DNA from: Dokdonella sp.
GTDB lineage: Bacteria > Pseudomonadota > Gammaproteobacteria > Xanthomonadales > Rhodanobacteraceae
DNA: 64,000 nucleotides
Reading direction: 5' to 3'
NCBI RefSeq assembly: GCF_017744955.1
Contig: NZ_JAGIAG010000007.1
Location: 62,001-126,000, forward strand
Below are positions 16,701-30,058 of this stretch, in pieces (within the stretch, counting starts at the first letter, position 1; the number at the start of each line of letters is the position of its first letter). The notes under the pieces are model-generated. The model searched no databases and was not told the origin of the DNA. It was given only the letters and a program-made list of their open reading frames with translations. A program made the position numbers and the translations under genes.

Positions 16701-17846
16701 CTGGAGGCCGATCCGGAACACTGCGTGCTGTTCGGCGACCGCCAGCACCTGACCACGGTGTTCGGCAACCTGATCGACAACGCGATCAAGCACGCGCCGC
16801 CCGGCAGCCGCGTGACGGTGCGCCTGCACGGCAACGACGAGCACGCGGTGGTCGAAGTACAGGACCAGGGACCCGGCTTCGATCCGACGCTCGCCGCGCA
16901 ATTGTTCGAGCGCTTCTTCCGCGTCGAGGGACCGCCGCGCCAGGGCCGCGAAGGGCTCGGCATCGGGCTGGCGCTGGCGCGCGAGCTGGTGGAGCTGCAC
17001 GGCGGCCGCATCGCCGCCGCCAGCGCGCGCGGCGCCGGCGCCACCTTCCGCGTCGAGCTGCCGCTCGGCAGCGCGCATGTCGCGCTGGACGAACTCGCGC
17101 TCGACGGCGCGGCCCAGGAATCGCCGCCGCGGAGCGAAACGCACCGCGACGGCAGCGGCCGCGTGCTGCTGGTCGAGGACCATCCCGACCTCGCCGCCTA
17201 TCTCGCCGAGCGCCTCGGCGAGCGCGTGCCGGTGGTGTGCGCCGCCAGCGCCGAACAGGCCTGGCGGATGCTCGCCGACGACGCCGGCATCCGGCTGGTG
17301 GTCAGCGACGTCGTGCTGCCGGGCATCAGCGGCGTAGATCTGTGCCGCCGCCTGGCCGACTCGGCGGAGGCCGAGCGCCGGCCGGTGATCCTGATTTCCG
17401 CCAAGGCGGCCGACGTCGATCGCGAGGCCGGCCTCGCCGCCGGCGCCTGCGCGTACCTCGCCAAGCCCTTCAGCTTCGAGACGCTGCTCGACGCGATCGA
17501 GCGCGCCTGGCCGGCGGCCGCTCCGCGCCTGGCCACACCGCCGGCCGACGGCGCGGACGTCGATCCGCTGCTCGGCATCGCGCTCGACCGGCTCGAGCAG
17601 GCCGACTTCTCCATCGCCGACTGGGCCGGGCGGGCGCACCTGTCCGAGCGCCAGCTGCGCCGCCGCGTGCACGAGCTGAGCGGCCAGTCGCCGCAGACCT
17701 GGCTGCGCGAACAGCGCCTGCTGCGCGTGCGCCACCTGCTGCGCAGCGGCGCCTGCAAGACGCTGGCCGAGGCCGGCGCGCGCTGCGGACTGGACAACCC
17801 GGCCTACCTCTACCGCAGCTATCGCGCGCGCTTCGGCGAACACTGA
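13746..17846 (+). CDS. Hybrid two-component system protein: propeller sensor, histidine kinase, receiver and AraC output in one chain
   Basis: Protein of 1366 residues. Order: signal peptide (1-26, ending AVAAA); periplasmic beta-propeller repeats of the two-component-regulator propeller type (about 30-690, units such as GFLWLATHDGLARFDG); Y_Y_Y-like domain (about 715-780); one membrane helix (about 795-815); coiled coil (820-880); HisKA with H-box LADVSHELRTPVML, phospho-acceptor His894; HATPase with N, G1 and G2 boxes (LIDNAIKHAPPGS, DQGPGFDP, GLGIGLALA); receiver with phospho-acceptor Asp1188 in LVVSDVVLPG and Lys in LAKPFS; and an AraC-type double HTH to the end. Such hybrids are best known from Bacteroidetes, where they sense glycans and activate neighbouring operons. 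The two large secreted proteins downstream are plausible targets. The ligand is unknown. The start overlaps the alternative start of the divergent membrane protein. Confidence 0.9.
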   Translation: MQAFRFPWRLAALAVAALTCGSAVAAAESGRRWVQHHYGSVDGLPVGSANSAQIDTDGFLWLATHDGLARFDGERFEVHESMRFPAMSGNRVHSLRKDTAGRLFAYTEHGDWLQVRSGSVERVDLGADGSQDVRYVDAGSLCVTTAAAMHCPDGSGAFPAWVRFPAAADPALALRGPDDAAWLMTRSGDIWRHRQGEWRLARRVAARAGSLPPLYAATLADGSFWTEVSGRLLRVSRDGTETLWTGEEDPHAVTQLQRAADGRLWIGAADGVFVVEAGRPRRVFVDAATTSAEGYRSWQAPDAAVWVAEAGRLWRLASDAPAASPAPSPVLASSGEIRDVLFGEEGIVWAMTLRDGLYRLNRARVELLDAAAGLAGGNIYGVAQGTDGTMWLGSLGNGLFSIDADGRVQRYGREHGLPGENPWLVATAPDGSLYVGTYAPGLWRRAPGAARFEAVPLPEELLGEQVLAVAFDAAGQAWLGTTAGAWRRTREGWQRQWPREPRRAKVNALAMADGKTWFGGAEGVWLQRGEEGHAVAGALLERTSVRDLHLAGDGALWISTDGRGLVRVAADDPFGRKAMQLGRAQGLPSNSPHTVREDAHGHLWVNSNQGIFRISRPGLAALLAGEGHGLSPLVLGLSDGLTELEGNGGVQPAAAWDRQGRLWFPSQSGVVRFDPLEIPLHERPPRAVINGLESEGREVPVGADGGLPVGVRNVLIRYGAADLGGSGENRFRYRLLPQDHGWTDALSERSAAFAALPPGRYRFELLAGNSDGIWARAPTGLEFEVPPRWHETTAVRFAALAGIGLCLLALVRLRLHRLRRRAIELDRQVRQRTQELSHEKSLAEATLSELAETHAELARTHRQIEDRNLRLAAQAQRLETLDQFRSRLLADVSHELRTPVMLVSLPLQELQAHAGALGAAERGRLDLSLRQLDRLRGLVEQLVGLVQAESGQMRLRLRRLDLPALLGDIVAGYRPMIERVGAELVLEADPEHCVLFGDRQHLTTVFGNLIDNAIKHAPPGSRVTVRLHGNDEHAVVEVQDQGPGFDPTLAAQLFERFFRVEGPPRQGREGLGIGLALARELVELHGGRIAAASARGAGATFRVELPLGSAHVALDELALDGAAQESPPRSETHRDGSGRVLLVEDHPDLAAYLAERLGERVPVVCAASAEQAWRMLADDAGIRLVVSDVVLPGISGVDLCRRLADSAEAERRPVILISAKAADVDREAGLAAGACAYLAKPFSFETLLDAIERAWPAAAPRLATPPADGADVDPLLGIALDRLEQADFSIADWAGRAHLSERQLRRRVHELSGQSPQTWLREQRLLRVRHLLRSGACKTLAEAGARCGLDNPAYLYRSYRARFGEH

Positions 17847-17876
17847 GGCGTCCGCAACTCGTTGATCTTCTGCGAA

Positions 17877-17906
17877 TGTCCGTTTCGCGACGGACACGAT
17901 GTCCGT
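17877..17906. promoter_or_regulatory. Three TGTCCGT half-sites between the hybrid kinase and the secreted-protein operon
   Basis: TGTCCGT occurs at 17877-17883 and 17900-17906 as direct repeats with starts 23 bases apart. An inverted copy (ACGGACA) lies at 17890-17896, forming a 7-bp stem with a 6-base loop with the first copy. The site lies 140-169 bases before the next gene. Direct repeats about two helical turns apart fit binding by an AraC-type protein, and the preceding gene ends in such a domain. It could instead be a weak hairpin at the end of that gene; there is no T-run. Confidence 0.4.
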
Positions 17907-18045
17907 TGCGTGCATGCCGGCGTCCGCTCAGGACATGGGCAGTTCCGGTGCGTTCGACCACGATCGCGGCAGGGTCCGCTGCCACCCGTTCCTCCTGCGA
18001 CGCGCACGCGGGCGGGCCGCGCAGGACCGATCACGGAGAACGTTC

Positions 18046-21000
18046 ATGACGAACCTCGCACGTCGGGGAAGGCACTCGCGTCGGTGGCTGCTGCTGTTGC
18101 TGTGCGGCGTCGGCGCACCGGCGCTGGCGGATACCTTCACCGTCACCACCACCGCCGACAGCGGCCCCGGCAGCCTGCGACAGGCCATGCTGGACGCGGC
18201 GGCGAGCGCGCAGGAGAGCACAATCGCGTTCGCGTCGTCGGCCGACGGCGTGATCACGCTGGCCTCGCCGCTGCCGCCGCTGACGGCCGGCGGCGGGGAT
18301 CTCACCGTCACCGGCAACGGCGCGGCCAATACGGTCATCGACGGCGCCCAGGCGCATCGGCCGTTCACCGCCGAGAGCGCGCCGGGCCTGAACTTCACCT
18401 TGCGGCACCTGACCGTGCGCAACGGGCGCGGCGGCGGCAGCTCGCTCTATGGCGGCGCGATCTACTTCTCCGGCGCGTCGCTGACCATCGACGGCGTCGA
18501 TTTTTCCGGCAATGTTTCCGGCGGCGGCGGTTCGTCGGGTGACGGCGGGGCGATCTTCGCCTCCGCGAGGGTGACCATCGAGAACAGCCTGTTCGCGGCC
18601 AATCGCGCCAGCGTCGGCGGTGCGTTCGAAATCTGGGACGGGCCGCTGCTGGTGCGCAACACCACGGTCACCCGTACCGAAGGAAACAACACCGTCATCG
18701 TGTTCGGCGGCGCCGCCGGCGCGCAGGCGCGGCTGGTCAACGCGACGGTGGTCGGCAACGAGGCGCGCGGCATCCGCTTGCGCATGAACGCGTCGTTGTC
18801 GATCACCAACTCGCTGGTGGTCGGCAACGGCGCCAACGACATCGGCACCACGGACAGCGCGACGGTCGACCTCGCGACGTCGTTCAACAACGTGATCGGC
18901 GTCCAGTCCGGCACGGGCTTCGCCGACGGCAGCAACGGCAACCGGGTCGGCGTGACCGACGCCCGGGTCGGTCCGCTCGGCGACTACGGCGGCGCCACGC
19001 GCACCGTGGCGCTGCTGCCCGGCAGTCCGGCGCTGAACGCCGGCACCGCCAATGGCAGCGACGTTCCCGCCGTCGACCAGCGCGGCCGCGCGCGCGTCGG
19101 CACGCCGGACGTCGGCGCGTTCGAGTCGCGCGGCTTCGCCTTGATGCGCACCGGCGGCAGCGGGCAGTCGGCCACGGTGAACACGGCCTTCGCCGCTCCG
19201 CTGGCGGTGCGGGTCGTCGCCACCGACGACGGCGAGCCGGTCGAAGGCGGCCGCGTGGTCTTCGACGGGCCGGTCAGCGGCGCCGGCGCCGTGCTGACGC
19301 CGTCCGCGATCGACGCCGGCGGCAACGCGCGGGCGACGGCCGTCGCCAACGACGTCGTCGGCGGTCCGTACACCGTCACCGCCGTCGCGGCCAACGGCGA
19401 CGGGGCGGCGCTGCGCGCGGAGTTCTCGCTGACCAACCTCGACGGCAGCTGCGCCGCGTTCGTCTTTCCCTACACGCTGTCCGGCACCGACAACGCCGCG
19501 CGCGTGGCCGAACTGCGCCAGGCGATCGAGTGCGCCAACGCCAACGGCAGCGACGATGCGATCGACCTCGGCGGCGCCACGCTGGTGTTCGCCGACGCGC
19601 CGTACGTCGACTCGAATGGCGTCGATGCGCTGCCGGTCGTCACCAGCGCGCTCACCCTGCGCAACGGCGCGCTGGAGCGCGCGGCGTCGGCGCCGGCGTT
19701 CCGTTTCCTCGACGTGGCCGCAGGCGGCGACTTGACCGTGCACGCGATGCAGCTGCGCAACGGCACGTCCGACGCCGAGGGCGGGGCGATCCGTGCCGAC
19801 GGCCAGCTGCTGGTGAAAGCCAGCGTGTTCGAGGACAACCGCGCCGCGACGCGCGGCGGCGCGATCGCGACCCACGCGGCGATGACCATCGTCACCTCGC
19901 GCTTCGAACGCAACGCCGCGGTGGACGGCGCCGCGATCGCCGGCGGAGACGCCGACGCGATTCCCGGCGGCGACGTGACGCTCGTCGCCCAATCGCGCTT
20001 CGAGGCGAACGGCGACGGCAACAGCCGTTCGGTGATCTGGAACAAGAGCTATTTCGCGATGGTCGGCAGCCTCGTCGCCGGCAACCCGCTGTCCGCCGCG
20101 GGCAGCTCGCTGCTGGCCTTCCACGACGACACCGCCGTGGCGGAACTGCGCAACGTCACGATCGCGGACAACGCGGTGCAGGGCGCGCTGATGTCGTGGC
20201 CGCTGCACGGCGTGCAGCTGCACAACAGCATCGTCTGGGACAACCAGTACGGCAGCCTCGGCAACGTCTCGCCGAACCACAGCATCGTGCCGGGCGCGCC
20301 GGCGGTGAACGGCAATCTCGACCAGCCGCCCGGCTTCGTCGGCACGCCCGGCGACTATCGCCTCGATGCCGGCAGCCCGGCGATCGACGCCGGCGACAAC
20401 AACTACGGCTTCAACGACGCCTTCGACGCCGACGAGGACGGCGACACCAGCGAGATGGCGCCCGACCTCGCCCTGAATCCGCGTCCGCTCGACGACGCCG
20501 GCGTGGTCGACACCGGCAACGGCGAGGCGCCGGTGATCGACATGGGGGCCTACGAGTACCAGGTCGATTCCGTCGCGGCCGGCATCACCGTCACGCCGAC
20601 CGGCGGACTGGTCACCACCGAGGCCGGCGGCACGGCGACCTTCACCGTGGTGCTCGATCGCTACCCGGGTGCCGACGTCACCGTTCCGGTCAGCAGCAGC
20701 GACACCGCCGAAGGCACCGTCGCGCCGGCCAGCCTGATCTTCACGCAGGCCGACTGGAACCGGCCGCAGACCGTCACCGTCACCGGCATGGACGACGGCG
20801 TCGCCGACGGCGATCAGGCGTACACGATCGTGACGGGTGCGGCGAGCAGTGCCGATCCCGCCTACGACGGCATCGACGCGCCGGACGTGGCGGTCGTCAA
20901 CGAGGACGACGACGACGCGACCCATCACGTCGGCGGCACCGTCGTCGGCCTCGTCGGCAGCGGTCTCGCGCTGTCGCTCGACGAGGCGGGCGAAACGCTG

Positions 21001-22166
21001 GCGCTCGACGCCGACGGCAGTTTCGCGTTCGCCGCGGCACTGGCGCCGGGCGCGACATACACGGTCACGGTCGTGACCCAGCCGCACGATCCGGCGCAGG
21101 TCTGCGTCGTCGTCAACGGCAGCGGCACGATCGGCGGCGCCGACGTCGACGACGTGGTCGTCAACTGCGGCTCGTCGGTCAGCTACGCCGTCGGCGGCAC
21201 GGTCGTCGGCCTCGCCGGCGGCGGCCTGATGCTGCAGCTCAACGGCGGCGGCGACCTCGCCGTGTCCGCCGACGGCGACTACGCGTTCCCGTCGCGCCTC
21301 GTCGACGGCGCCGGCTACGTCGTCACCGTCAAGACGCAGCCGCAGGGCCAGCTGTGCACGCTCGCCCACGCGACCGGCGCGATCGCCGGCGCCGACGTCA
21401 CCGACGTGGACGTGAGCTGCGCGCCGTTGCAGGCGAACCTGCATCTCAGCGTGGACGATGGCCATGCGTTCGCGCGCTACGGATACGTGCGCGACTACTT
21501 CGTCACGCTCGGCAACACCGGCAATGCCGCCGCCGACGGCGTGGCGATCGCCGCCGTCTTCAGCGCGGCTTTCGACGTGCCGAACGTGCATTGGCAATGC
21601 CTCGGCGGCGCGGCGAGTTGCAGCGGCAGCGGATCGGGCGGCTTCTCCGACAGCGCGAACATGGCGGCCAACGGCAGCGTGACGTGGATCGTCAGCGTGC
21701 CGGTGCTCGGCGGCAGCGGCGAATCCGCAGCGACCTTCACGGTCGGCGGCAGCGACGTCGCGGACGCCGCCGACACCGACACGCTGGTCATCTTCCGCGA
21801 CGGCAACGACGTGCCCTACGGCGACGGCACCGAGTCGCTGCGCCTGGACGACGAGCAGAGCAGCGTGTCGATCGACTGGCCGCCGGCGAGCGGCGAAGGC
21901 GTCCGTCGCGTGCGCATGCTGGAAACGCCGCTCGGCCGAGTCGAAGTGCAGAGCCTGATCTGGCAAGGCGCCGACTTCGTGCGCCTGCTCGGCACCGATG
22001 CGGTCGGTCGACAGCAGGTCAGCGACTGGGCCGCAGTGACCGCCGGCACGCCGCTGGTCGTCGGCCTCGTCGCCGGTGACGGCGGGACTTCCCTCGTGCT
22101 GCTGGAAGGCGCGGCGCGCGCCCTGGCCCTGCCGCAAGGCACGCGCGACAACCCTGGAGACATTCG

Positions 22167-22170
<4 letters not shown>
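18046..22170 (+). CDS. Large secreted beta-helix protein with Calx-beta-like, repeat and DUF11-like modules
   Basis: Protein of 1374 residues. The start at 18046 has CGGAGAA 9 bases upstream and yields a signal peptide (RRWLLLLLCGVGAPALA). The mature N-terminus FTVTTTADSGPGSLRQAM is typical of CSLREA-like, right-handed beta-helix proteins. Two beta-helix blocks (about 28-365 and 465-840) are separated by an Ig-like module, and the second ends in a choice-of-anchor-Q-like PVIDMGAYEYQ. A Calx-beta-like domain follows (about 845-960), then two repeats of about 80 residues (GGTVVGLVGSGLALSL... and GGTVVGLAGGGLMLQL...). Next is a DUF11-like domain beginning ARYGYVRDYFVTLGNTGNA and ending at [20 protein letters not shown] further tail of about 110 residues follows with no anchor visible. 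Probably exported and surface-exposed or released; substrate or binding role unknown. It overlaps the next gene by ATGA. Confidence 0.75.
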
Positions 22171-27030
<4,860 letters not shown>

Positions 27031-27093
27031 CGATCGGGCGCAGGGTTCTTCGATCGCCGATTGCCTCGATCCGCCGGCAATCGCGGATCGGGG

Positions 27094-27117
27094 CGGACGT
27101 GCCGCACGGCACGTCCG
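27094..27117 (+). terminator. Perfect 11-bp hairpin downstream of katG
   Basis: CGGACGTGCCG at 27094-27104 and its exact reverse complement at 27107-27117 are separated by two bases. No T-run follows, so a classical intrinsic terminator is not certain; it may stabilise the katG mRNA 3' end or act as an operator palindrome. A hairpin of the same architecture follows the next gene. Confidence 0.45.
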
Positions 27118-27195
27118 GATCGCGCCCGCGTTCGCGGACGCGTCGAGAACATCCGCATCCCCTTCGCCGCCGATCGACCGCTCCCGGACGGCCGT

Positions 27196-27222
27196 GAAGG
27201 AAACGCTCCCGGTTCTTCGTAC
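27196..27222 (+). promoter_or_regulatory. Copy A of the GAAGG-N17-CGTAC element, upstream of the PQQ dehydrogenase
   Basis: GAAGG at 27196-27200 and CGTAC at 27218-27222, followed by TTAAAG. It points toward the dehydrogenase, 173 bases before its start. It matches copy B (upstream of pqiA) at about 20 of 27 positions, including the 10-base block TTCTTCGTAC. Preceding bases give GTG-AAG with a stop ten codons later. Most likely a -35/-10 pair for an alternative sigma factor. Confidence 0.6.
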
Positions 27223-27395
27223 TTAAAGCCGAACGCTCGCGATCGAGGGGTTCGTCCGTCTGCCGCCGGAGGCTGCTGCAAGCGGACGCCCGTCGCGCAT
27301 GTCGATGCGGCGCCCGCCGGCATCGCCGTCGGCGGGCCGCTTCGGCGCGGGGACGCGCGAGCCATACGAGCCAGCAGGATCAGGAGAGGAATGCG

Positions 27396-29813
27396 ATGAC
27401 GGCCGCCGGTGCACCCATCAAACCGCAATGGTGGAGCAAGGCGATCGCCTTGGTCATCGCCGTTTCCGGCCTCGTCCTGCTGCTGGGCGGCGGCTATCTG
27501 ATCACGCTCGGCGGAAGCGGGTTTCCGGCGATCCTCGGCGCGCTGATGCTGACCAGCGGCGTGCTGCTGCTGCGCGGCAGGCGCAGCGGCGCGCTGGTCT
27601 ATCTGGCCGTCTTCGTCGTGTCGCTGATCGTTACGCTGATCGAGTCCGGCGACCGCTTCTGGGGCTGGGTGCCGCGCATGGGCTACGTCACGGGCCTGGC
27701 GTTCTTCGTGTCGCTGATGCTGCCGTCGCTGTACGGCCCGGCGAAGCGCACGCTCGGGCGGCTGCTCGCGGCCGGTTGTCTGCTGTTCGCGGGCGGGGCG
27801 TTCGTGGGCGCGTTCGTGCCGCACTACAGCGACGTGCTGGCCGGGGCGCCGGCGGCTCCGCTCGTCGCGGACGGATCGACGAGCGCGCGCGCGGCGCAGA
27901 AGGAGAACGAGTGGAAGGCCTACGGCCGCGACGACGACGCCACGCGCTATTCGCCGCTGAAGCAGATCACGACGCAGAACGTCGATCGCCTGAAGGTGGC
28001 GTGGACGTATCGGACCGGCGACCTGCCTCTGCCCGGCAAGCCGAACAAGTGGGCGGCGGAGACGACGCCGATCATGGTCGGCGACGGCCTCTACCTCTGC
28101 ACGGCGACGAACAACCTGATCAAGCTCGATCCGAAGACCGGCAAGGAGCTGTGGAAGTACGACGCCGGCGTGAAGTACGAGAGCATTCCCTACACCGCCG
28201 CGTGCCGCGGCGTCACGCACTACGTGTCGAAGGTCTCCGCCGAGACGGAGGCCTGCCACGAGCGCGTGTTCGAGGCGACGCTGGACATGCGCATCGTCGC
28301 GGTCGACGCCAGGAGCGGCCGGCCGTGCGAGGGCTTCGGCAGCAACGGCCAGGTCGACCTGACCTTGGGTATGGGCAAGTGGGTTCCGGGACAGATCGCG
28401 GTGACCTCGCCGCCGCCGATCGTCAACGGCACCGTCGTGGTCAACCACCAGGTGCTCGACAACCAGCGCCGCTGGGCGCCGTCGGGCGTGATCCGCGGCT
28501 ACGACGCGGAGACCGGCGCGTTCAAGTGGGCCTGGGACGTCAATCATCCGGGCGGCGTCTGGCACGACATCCCGGGGCCGGGCCAGGAATACAGCCGCGG
28601 CACGCCGAACTCGTGGGGCACGATGACGGGCGACGATTCGCTCAATCTGGTCTACGTGCCGATGGGCAATTCCGCCGCCGACTACTACTCCAAGACGCGC
28701 ACCGACGCGGAGAACCGCGTGGCCTCGTCGATCGTCGCGCTCGACGCCGCCACCGGCGAGGAGAAGTGGGTGTTCCAGACCGTGCACGTCGACGCCTGGG
28801 ACTACGACATCGGCTCGCAGCCGACGCTGTTCGAATATCCCGGCGCCGGCGGCGAAAAGATTCCGGCGATGTTCATTCCGACCAAGCGCGGCCAGACCTT
28901 CGTCGTCGACCGCCGCAACGGCAAGGCGCTGCTGCCGGTGGAAGAGCGCCCGGCGCCGGCCGGCGACGTGCCGGAGAATTCGCGCGCACCGACGCAGCCG
29001 TGGTCGACCGGCATGCCGCGCCTGGGCTTCGCCGATCTGCGCGAAGCGAGCATGTGGGGCATGACGCCGTTCGATCAGCTGTACTGCCGCATCAAGTTCC
29101 GCCAGGCGCACTACGTCGGCGAGTTCACCCCGCCGATGGCGCCGCCGCAGTCGTGGATCGTCTATCCCGGATACAACGGCGGCAGCGACTGGGGCAGCGT
29201 CGCCTACGATCCCAATCGCGGCATTCTCGTCGCCAACTGGAACGCGACGCCGATGTACGAGCGTCTGCTCACGCGCGCCGAAGCCGACGCCAAGAAGCTG
29301 TACGCGATCGACAATCCGAAACACGAAGCCGGCAAGGGCGGCGCGGAAGGCCCCGGCGCGATGGAGGACACGCCCTACGCGGTCGACGTCGCGCCGTTCA
29401 TCGTGCCGGGGCTCAACACCCTGTGCAACGAGCCGCCGTACGGCATGATCACCGCGATCGACATGCACGCGCAGAAGGTGATCTGGCAGCACCCGCTCGG
29501 CACCGCGCGCGCGAATGGCCCGTTCGGCATCCCGACCTACATGCCGATCAACGTGGGCACGCCCAACAACGGCGGTCCGGCGCTCACCGCGGGCGACCTC
29601 GTCTTCGTCGCCGCGGCGACCGACAACCTTATCCGCGCGCTCGACCTCACCACGGGCAAGGAACTGTGGAGCGACGTCCTTCCCGCCGGAGGCCAGGCCT
29701 CGCCGATGACGTACGCGGTCGACGGCAAGCAGTTCGTGGTGCAGATGGCCGGAGGCCACCACTTCATGATGACGCCGCCGGGCGACTACGTCGTCGCCTA
29801 CAGCCTGCCGTGA
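27396..29813 (+). CDS. gcd: Membrane-bound PQQ-dependent dehydrogenase (glucose/quinate/shikimate family)
   Basis: Protein of 805 residues, close to the length of Escherichia coli Gcd. The first 145 residues hold about five membrane helices, the hallmark of the membrane-bound form that passes electrons to ubiquinone. The rest is the periplasmic PQQ-binding eight-bladed propeller, with the W-motif of blade ends (TGKELWKYDAG, TGEEKWVFQTV, TGKELWSDVLP) and the active-site segment HVDAWDYDIGSQPTLF. Substrate cannot be decided between glucose, quinate and shikimate; the symbol gcd is a family guess. AGGAGAGGA stands 5 bases before the ATG; a two-codon reading frame (ATG-CGA-TGA) overlaps the start. 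No PQQ-synthesis genes are visible nearby. A promoter-like element lies 173 bases upstream. The electrons would feed the quinol oxidase encoded 15 kb away, which shares that element. Confidence 0.85.
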   Translation: MTAAGAPIKPQWWSKAIALVIAVSGLVLLLGGGYLITLGGSGFPAILGALMLTSGVLLLRGRRSGALVYLAVFVVSLIVTLIESGDRFWGWVPRMGYVTGLAFFVSLMLPSLYGPAKRTLGRLLAAGCLLFAGGAFVGAFVPHYSDVLAGAPAAPLVADGSTSARAAQKENEWKAYGRDDDATRYSPLKQITTQNVDRLKVAWTYRTGDLPLPGKPNKWAAETTPIMVGDGLYLCTATNNLIKLDPKTGKELWKYDAGVKYESIPYTAACRGVTHYVSKVSAETEACHERVFEATLDMRIVAVDARSGRPCEGFGSNGQVDLTLGMGKWVPGQIAVTSPPPIVNGTVVVNHQVLDNQRRWAPSGVIRGYDAETGAFKWAWDVNHPGGVWHDIPGPGQEYSRGTPNSWGTMTGDDSLNLVYVPMGNSAADYYSKTRTDAENRVASSIVALDAATGEEKWVFQTVHVDAWDYDIGSQPTLFEYPGAGGEKIPAMFIPTKRGQTFVVDRRNGKALLPVEERPAPAGDVPENSRAPTQPWSTGMPRLGFADLREASMWGMTPFDQLYCRIKFRQAHYVGEFTPPMAPPQSWIVYPGYNGGSDWGSVAYDPNRGILVANWNATPMYERLLTRAEADAKKLYAIDNPKHEAGKGGAEGPGAMEDTPYAVDVAPFIVPGLNTLCNEPPYGMITAIDMHAQKVIWQHPLGTARANGPFGIPTYMPINVGTPNNGGPALTAGDLVFVAAATDNLIRALDLTTGKELWSDVLPAGGQASPMTYAVDGKQFVVQMAGGHHFMMTPPGDYVVAYSLP

Positions 29814-29986
29814 CCGCATGCCGCGACGTCTGGCGCCGCATGCACCGATCGCCCGCCGCGGCGGATGCCGGGGCGTGATCGAGCGCCGCGGCGCCGGCCG
29901 GAATGCCGGGCGCGACGAGCCGTCGTTCGTCGCGCCGTTCGAGACCAACCCCAGCGCACACGGACCGGCGCTGTAGAGCACGCGTC

Positions 29987-30010
29987 GCGCCGCACATGGA
30001 TGTGCGGCGC
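29987..30010 (+). terminator. Perfect 11-bp hairpin between the PQQ dehydrogenase and the TrmB-like regulator
   Basis: GCGCCGCACAT at 29987-29997 and its exact reverse complement at 30000-30010 are separated by GG. It has the same geometry as the hairpin that follows katG. It lies 173 bases after the dehydrogenase stop and 48 bases before the next start; no T-run follows. It may be a terminator or part of the leader or operator of the regulator gene. Confidence 0.4.
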
Positions 30011-30058
30011 TCCGAGGCGATCTGCCTCGGGCGCTCGCGCCGTCTCCCGATCTTCCTC

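Larger units (their letters stand above)
27031..27395 (+). other. Intergenic region between katG and the PQQ dehydrogenase
   Basis: The region is 365 bases without a gene. It holds a perfect hairpin after katG (27094-27117), one copy of the GAAGG-N17-CGTAC element (27196-27222), and a leader of about 170 bases containing a further GC-rich inverted repeat (CCCGCCG...CGGCGGG near 27313-27336). The leader ends with the ribosome binding site AGGAGAGGA. Confidence 0.7.
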
